Assembly: GCA_963853835.1 (NCBI GenBank)
Contig: OY970826.1
Span: 5,316,001-5,380,000, forward strand
Length of the DNA stretch: 64,000 nucleotides
Direction of reading: 5' to 3'
Source: Calendula officinalis
Taxonomy: Eukaryota; Streptophyta; Magnoliopsida; Asterales; Asteraceae
Every line of letters begins with the position of its first letter. The first letter of the stretch is position 1. Positions 58,347-64,000 of this stretch are shown here, one piece after another. The translations under genes were made by a program, and so were the position numbers. The notes beneath the pieces are model-generated. The model searched no databases and was not told where the DNA came from. It saw nothing but the letters and a program-made list of their open reading frames with translations.

Positions 58347-59239
58347 GGGGTCATTCAGGTATCCTGGTGACTACAAAGAAGTTGGGAGTTCTGTTTTATT
58401 GGAAGAAAATGAAAGCCATGGTGACACATTTCATTCAGCATTGTGATGTGTGTCAAAGAAACAAGGCTGATTTGAGTGCTTATCCTGGTTTATTGCAGCC
58501 TTTGCCTATTCCTGACAGAATTTGGTCTGACATTTCTATGGACTTTGTTGAAGGTCTTCCTAGCTCACAAGGCAAAAATGTCATCTTTGTGGTGGTAGAT
58601 AGACTCAGTAAATATGCTCATTTCATGGCCATGAGTCACCCTTTTACTGCTAGTCATGTTGCCCAAATATTTTTGGACAATATCTATAAATTGCATGGGC
58701 TGCCTAAGTCCATTGTGAGTGATCGTGACAAGATATTTCTTAGTCACTTTTGGCAATCTCTTTTTAAGCAATTGAAAATTGAATTGAAAATGTCCAGTGC
58801 CTACCATCCTCAATCAGATGGTCAAACTGAGGTTGTGAACAGATGCTTAGAAACTTATTTGAGGTGTATGTGTGGTGAGCAACCTAAAGAATGGTCCAAA
58901 TGGTTACCTTTAGCAGAATTTTGGTATAATACTAACTACCATTCTGCTATTAATATTACACCATTTGAGGTGGTGTATGGTGTACCACCTCCAGTTCATA
59001 CTCATTATTTGGGGGGTGAGAGTTTAGTTGAAGATGTGGATCATTCGTTGCAGCAACGCGAGCAGGTTATTCTTACCCTGCAGTTTCATTTGAAACGGGC
59101 TCAAGAACGTATGATGAATTTTGCTAATATGCATCGTAGTGATAGGGAATTTGATGAAGGTTCTTGGGTTTATCTTAAACTGCAGCCTTATAGACAGACT
59201 ACAGTGCGCCAATCATCACATCCAATCATCACATCATAA
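58334..59239 (+). pseudogene. Gypsy integrase part of gag-pol (shifted frame)
   Basis: The HHCC zinc region is at GGHSGI through HCDVCQRNK, and the catalytic core has SMDFVEGLP, VDRLSKYAHF, SDRDKIF and SAYHPQSDGQTE. The frame ends at TAA 59237-59239 after a 13-bp tandem duplication (CCAATCATCACAT twice, 59208-59233). Confidence 0.88.
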
Positions 59240-59597
59240 ATTATCTGCAAAATATTATGGCCCATTTCAGATTGTTGCTCGTATTGGCAAGGTTGCTTAC
59301 AAATTGGCCTTGCCAGATGATGCGCAGATTCATCCTGTTTTCCATGTTTCTCAACTCAAGGCTTGTTTGGATTATGATCCAACTGCTGCTGCTTCCCCTG
59401 TTTTGCCGGTTTGTACGCCTACGGGCAGTCTACAGGTAGCACCACAGCAAATTTTGGGAAGGCGTTTGGGTCGACGTGGCAATCGTCCCATCATGCACGT
59501 GTTGGTTCAATGGGTTAACGGTACTATTGAAGAAGCCACTTGGGAAGTTTACGAGGATCTGGTGGCACGTTTTCCTTCATTTGATACCAATCCTTGA
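59240..59597 (+). pseudogene. Gypsy integrase C terminus and chromodomain-like tail
   Basis: A third frame reads KLSAKYYGPFQIVARIGKVA and HPVFHVSQLKACL, then MHVLVQWVNGTIEEATWEVY and FPSF, the pattern of the chromodomain-derived C terminus that steers chromoviruses to heterochromatin (family knowledge). It stops at TGA 59595-59597 near the purine tract. Confidence 0.8.
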
Positions 59598-59626
59598 GGA
59601 CAAGGATTCTTCAAGAGGGGATGAAT

Positions 59627-59937
59627 TGATATGAATTAAATGGTCACGTGTTCAGCACGTGAGAGTCTGTATTGTTCGTTTAATAAAAGTGTGTTTAATA
59701 ATGAGCGGGAAAAGTTGTTCACTTAGTTGCTATTGTTATAAGCAACTAACTAGTCCGCATTTCATTTTCACGTTTTGAATTGTATTTCGTTTTTTCCTCA
59801 TTTCTCTCTGTAACATTTTGATTCTCAATTAATCAATTTAGCTAAAGCTTGTGATTCGGATCTTCATTCTTCTGTAAGATCCCTGTTAAGCTTACGCTTA
59901 CTTTTCAATTTTTGTTAATTCTAAAGTGATCATATCA
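59627..59937 (+). repeat. 3' LTR of the Gypsy chromovirus
   Basis: 311 bp; the ten extra bases relative to the 5' LTR lie near 59857-59880. Confidence 0.92.
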
Positions 59938-59942
59938 CTCTT

Positions 59943-60373
59943 AGATCAATAAAACATAATAAATCTAACGAGTATGAATACAACCAAAAATAAAATCTAC
60001 CAAATCACAAACAAAAGCTACGACGAAGAATCATGTTTGAAAATAGATTTAAAAAATAAATTAGGTCTAATAAATATTGACGTAGAATTATCAACCTCTC
60101 TAATCTAAATTGCTAAGACGGGATAAGGAAATCATCAAACTGGCGATCGGAATTTAAAATGTGTAAATCGGACGCTAAATTGCTAAACAAATCATGAATC
60201 CGAATAAAATTGTTCAAAACTTAAGAATTTCAAATTACTATGTTAACTTAATTAAAAGAAAAAAAATCCTTAATTGCAACGAATCACAATGATGAAAATA
60301 GATTGTTGACTCGATTAGCACATAAGAAACTTAGATGCTATAAAACAAACTGAAAGGGAGGTGATTTTTATAG
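59943..60373. other. Gene-free AT-rich region
   Basis: Nothing supported. Confidence 0.45.
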
Positions 60374-60382
60374 AAGAATTTT

Positions 60383-61660
60383 GGGTAAATTACAGTTTTT
60401 GTCCCTGACCTATGGTCGATTCGGGGTTTTTGTCCTTAATGTTTTTTCATCGGTTTTTTTGTCCCTTAAGTTTTTCAAATTCTGGAAATTTGTCCTACCG
60501 TCAATTTTTGGCCGTTAAGTGACGAAAAATGCAAGGCATGTGAGGGCATTTTAGTCTTTTTCACCATTCTTCATCTTCTTCATCTTCTTCCCCAACACCC
60601 ACAAACCCTAAACCCCCAACTCCACCACCTGCTACCAAATCAGCATCTGAAACCTTTCCCAAACCCGAAATAAACTTAGGGGTTTTGTTACCCTCATGAT
60701 TCCGACCAGAACCCCCACCAGCACCACCCTTCCCGTCGCCGGAGAAGATAAAAGAGTAGATTCCGATGAGCCCATGACCAACCGCCACTGTGCGTCGACA
60801 ACCACCCTCCACTACCACCGACTGAATAACACTTCCACCTCCGGCCACCACTCTTCTACACTTCCGCCAGCTGCACAACACTGCCACCAAAACTCACTTG
60901 CAACAACCGATGTCGGCCACCAATGTTTTCCACCACCGCCGGCTACATATCCCTACTACCAAAACTCACCTGCAACAACCCGCCTGCCACCACCCTCCTT
61001 CTCCACCTGTCTTTCACCATCGTCTCTCTCATTACAGATCCAACTTGTGTGTATGTTTATTTCTGGTGGGAATTGGGATATCCGTGTGGAAGAGAAAGAA
61101 AAATAACAATTTCACGAGCGCCTGGTAATTCCGTCGCCGGAATAGTTGGATTATTGATGAAACGGTGGTGATGACTTCACTCCGGCGCAATCGTATGATA
61201 AAAAATAAGAAACTAGTCTGCGTTGTCGAGTGCACTATTTTTAACAGGACAATTTAACCGATCAATATATTTCTCATGTAAAGTTATATTTTTAACCTGC
61301 TTCAAAACCAGAGGGCTCACAATCGGTGTTTCATACAAATTACTAAATCTTGAATGACTTTTTTTAAAAACCGTTGAAGATCCTTCATCTTGATTTTTGC
61401 AGGTTTATATTTAGAATTAGGGTTCATCAGATGGGTGAAGAAGATGAAGAATTGGGCTGTGAAAAATGTGAAAAAGAGTTAAAAAAAGGGGTAAGTTGGG
61501 GAAATTGGCAAAAATATCGTTACTTAACTGAGTTTTTTGGACGGAATGACAAATTTCCAGAATCTGAAAAACTTAAGGGACAAAAAAAACCGAAGAAAAA
61601 ACATTAGGGACAAAAACCCCGAATCGGCCATAGGTCAGGGACAAAAACTGTAATTTACCC
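60383..61660. mobile_element. Mutator-like element with long inverted ends
   Basis: A perfect 9-bp duplication AAGAATTTT flanks it (60374-60382 and 61661-61669). The inverted ends start GGGTAAATTACAGTTTTTGT and match over about 120 bp at roughly 95%. The interior (60540-61240) is richer in GC and C/A-biased, with no MURA transposase, as in non-autonomous MULEs that have taken up host DNA. The ORFs read there (for example a Gly/Val-rich frame at 60561-60890, -) are not convincing proteins. Confidence 0.9.
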
Positions 61661-61774
61661 AAGAATTTTTTATCTATACATAGTAATTTTATTCCAAAAG
61701 ACAATTATGTCTTTCCTTTTTTACTAATATTTTGCATTCAACCACTCTAACTAAGGATATAATTATTATTTAAT

Positions 61775-61941
61775 GGGTTTTGCTAATGACATCCGTTAGG
61801 GATGTCAATAGACATGCATCATAATTTTGTACTTCAACCCTTAACTAACTCCCGGATTTTAGGAATTACCACACCCTTTGAGTTGATGTACAACTCTTTA
61901 TGCTTTAAAGACAGCCCTAAGGGCTGTCATTAGTAAAACCC
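61775..61941. mobile_element. Mutator-type MITE
   Basis: A perfect 9-bp duplication TTATTTAAT flanks it (61766-61774 and 61942-61950). Inverted ends GGGTTTTGCTAATGACA and, from the right, GGGTTTTACTAATGACA match at 16 of 17 bases. 167 bp. Confidence 0.9.
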
Positions 61942-61950
61942 TTATTTAAT

Positions 61951-63000
61951 ATAGTATTGCTCTGCATAAATAAAAGTTGTTCTATAAAAATCACATCCCA
62001 AAAAGAAACCAACTAAAAAGAGAAGGTGCGGAAACATATTCATGTGGTAACTAAAAATGTGGAGAGATGATTTTAAGGAAATGATTCGCGGATTACCTTT
62101 ATTAAATCCGCGATTTTGGGCATAATGATTTAATAAAATAATTTTTGATTGTTGAAATACCTAGATTACCTATGACATTTAATTTTTACTAAAAATGTGA
62201 TTTGATTTATTTACGAAAACTTTATAAACAATCTTAAGCAATAACTTTAAAATTCAAATGGTATAAAATTGAGTTCTGCCGGTTCTAAATTTGAAATGGG
62301 TTCTACGTGAACCAGTTGACGTCCGGCCAGAAAACAAGATCTGCAGAGCCTGTTTTCGTTTTTCCGGCGAGGGCGGCGCCTACGGAACTAGGGTTCCGGT
62401 GATGGCGACGGCTGAAGATCGATGTTTTCGGCAACGGCAGGACCTTTTTTCGTTTGGTTATTACCATTCATATATATCGTAACCACACATCTCTTCCTTT
62501 CGACTCTATCGTTTATATCGTCGGTCGATTCATCAGTCGCCGCCGTGGTCGTTACGAGTTTCAGGTTCATCCTCCAACCATCCTAACTCTAAATCAGGTA
62601 TCCGACAACTCTGTATAAATCTATATCTATATGTGTATACATACATTTGTAACATTAATTCGTCAAACAAACAAGCACACTTACATCTTGTCTGTTTCTT
62701 TGTGCTTGGACGAACAGCCAAATCTAAAGAACAAGGGTGTTTTAAATTATTGAATTATTGATTCAGCTAGTGAAAGTACCTGCTTCGCGGTAGAAATAAT
62801 CCAAATTAAATTTATTTAATTATTGGAGTTGCTAAAAATTAAAACGAATATATAAATCAAAACAGTTGAATTTGTTTGTTCAATCATGCACTTATATTTA
62901 TATATGTACAGAGAATTGCGTTTGAGGAGATTCTTAATTTTTATAAAGTCTCAAGAAATAAATCTTAACCGTTGGATTAAAAGATTTATTAACCATCACC
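61951..63000. other. Region without a recognised gene
   Basis: A GC-richer patch at 62310-62580 has short ORFs on both strands (for example 62291-62482, +) without recognisable domains. It could be the first exon or 5' UTR of a gene running off to the right, but I cannot support that. Confidence 0.3.
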
Positions 63001-63004
63001 ATCA

Positions 63005-63390
63005 TCAAATCACATTTGATTCAATATACAACTATCATCATTATCAAATAACATGTGATTCAATATACAACCACCACCGCCGAACACTTCCGCCGGCGAC
63101 CACCTCCGGCCGCCGTCGGTCGCCGTCCTCTGCCGCTACCGCCGCCGCCTCTGGCCGGCGCAATCACATGTGATTGGATACGCAATGACATGCGATTGCA
63201 AGCAGCCAACGGTGGTGAGGGGTTGCCGGTGGTGGAGCCTGTGGCCAGCGGCGGTGGTCAGCCGTGTTGAATCACATGTGATTTAATACACATGAGGTTG
63301 TGGTGGTGGTGGTCAGCGGTGTACAATCACATGTGATTTAATACACATGGGGTGTTGGTGGTGTTGATGTGTTGAATCACATGTGATTCT
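63005..63390. repeat. Cluster of AATCACATGTGATT palindromes
   Basis: Complete or near-complete copies of the 14-bp perfect palindrome occur near 63008, 63050, 63161, 63269, 63327 and 63375, plus a variant at 63187 (ATGACATGCGATTGC). Several are followed by TTTAATACACATG or TTCAATATACAAC. Confidence 0.8.
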
Positions 63391-63719
63391 GGTAGTGGTG
63401 GTGATTTGCGTGTTGATTGATCCAAGGTTGATATTTGTTCCTCATGACTTCATAAAAATCATAAACCTCTTTAAACGTTTCACTATGTACTGATTATTAG
63501 GTGCAGTTTCCAAATTAATTAATTAAATATGCATATTATTAAATTATGTAATACATTTCAATAAATATTCTGATATATTTTAATTATTTATATTCGTGAT
63601 TTTGATGCAAGGTTTGCAGATGAACATAAGAGTGATCTCACTGGTATCAATCACAAGGTTGGCAATGATGAACATAGATTGATGATATTGATGAACAATG
63701 ATGAATTTTTTGCTTACTA

Positions 63720-63935
63720 AATTTGTTGGTTTGTAATTTTATTTATTAGTAATCATTTGGTTCACTAGTAATTTTGTTCAATTGTAATTTTGTTCATAAG
63801 TAATATGTTGGTCAAGTAGTATTTTCACTACTAATTTATTTGTTTACTTGTAATTTTGTTCATTAGTAATATGTTGGTTCGTAATTTTGTACATTAATAA
63901 TCTGTTACTAGTTTTGTACAATTGTTCATTAATAA
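63720..63935. repeat. Degenerate tandem repeat
   Basis: Seven or so irregular units built on TTGTAATTTTGTTCATTAGT and AATATGTTGG, of about 25-35 bp. Confidence 0.6.
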
Positions 63936-64000
63936 TATGCGTTCATCATTGAACACATTTAAAGAAGGTTAAAATATAAGTTATTTAAGTTTTGTGCGTT

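Larger units (their letters stand above)
54734..59937 (+). mobile_element. Gypsy chromovirus retrotransposon
   Basis: LTRs of 301 and 311 bp (54734-55034 and 59627-59937) start TGATATGAATT and end ATATCA; the duplication CTCTT flanks the element (54729-54733 and 59938-59942). The interior has an iMet primer site (TGGTATCAGAG at 55037) and a continuous gag-pol order: gag, knuckle, protease, RT, RNase H, integrase, chromodomain-like C terminus, then a purine tract AAGAGGGGATGAAT. RT before integrase places it in Gypsy, and the C-terminal domain in the chromoviruses. Three frame breaks (near 57555, 58335 and 59220) inactivate it. Confidence 0.93.

Noticed and set aside
62291..62482. 63-residue ORF in a GC-rich patch
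   Set aside because: No recognisable domain, no splice context and antisense ORFs over the same bases; not enough to call a gene.
63005..63390. CRISPR-like array
   Set aside because: The repeats are palindromic and unevenly spaced in a plant sequence; no cas genes are present.

Overview
The window is plant nuclear DNA: AT-rich, with intron-containing genes that have canonical GT-AG boundaries and many nested transposable elements. The gene content (exocyst EXO70, mitochondrial TAM41, the strigolactone receptor D14 and a class-II phospholipase A1) together with a SIRE-type Copia element carrying a long extra 3' ORF points to a eudicot. A member of the daisy family (Asteraceae) is my best guess, but that is inference from family resemblance only.

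Host genes. The window opens with the 3' end of an EXO70 gene (1-582, +). Facing it is a complete nine-coding-exon TAM41 gene (880-3228, -) with an intron in its 5' UTR. An intact two-exon D14 gene lies at 34944-35979 (+), and a two-exon PLA1-II lipase at 48263-50362 (-). A fragment of an RRM protein gene is at 38493-38879 (-).

LTR retrotransposons. (a) 5404-7582 is a solo LTR with a perfect 5-bp target duplication. (b) 8638-18035 (-) is a Gypsy element with 2.7-kb LTRs that keeps gag but has lost nearly all of pol; its 5' LTR is interrupted by a second, 1.3-kb deleted LTR element (15887-17186). (c) 21155-32163 (+) is an 11-kb Copia/SIRE-like element with gag, pol and a 3.5-kb additional ORF, all carrying stops or frameshifts. 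(d) 54734-59937 (+) is a Gypsy chromovirus with three frame breaks. All four have matching target-site duplications.

DNA transposons and small elements. I could define ends and target duplications for two hAT-type elements (32233-32942, 36987-37555), three Stowaway-like MITEs (33131-33454, 49182-49500, 50631-51017), three PIF/Harbinger-type elements (51596-51972; 52848-54284 with 53424-54080 nested inside) and two Mutator-type elements (60383-61660, 61775-61941). Five tRNA-headed SINE-like sequences are scattered through the window. The region 39.4-45.2 kb is a mosaic: an element with 28-bp inverted ends, two SINE-like copies with an unusual hairpin tail in opposite orientations, and captured exons of several host genes (FabG-type ketoacyl reductase, a HAD hydrolase, the start of an RGGA-type RNA-binding protein).

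The host genes form no operon or shared pathway. The coherent story is of a few genes separated by successive waves of insertion, in which the nesting order can be read directly. The signals least explained by known feature types are a short ACTACTGAT motif repeated throughout the Copia element, a cluster of AATCACATGTGATT palindromes near the right end, and the hairpin-tailed SINE pair beside the gene-fragment mosaic.
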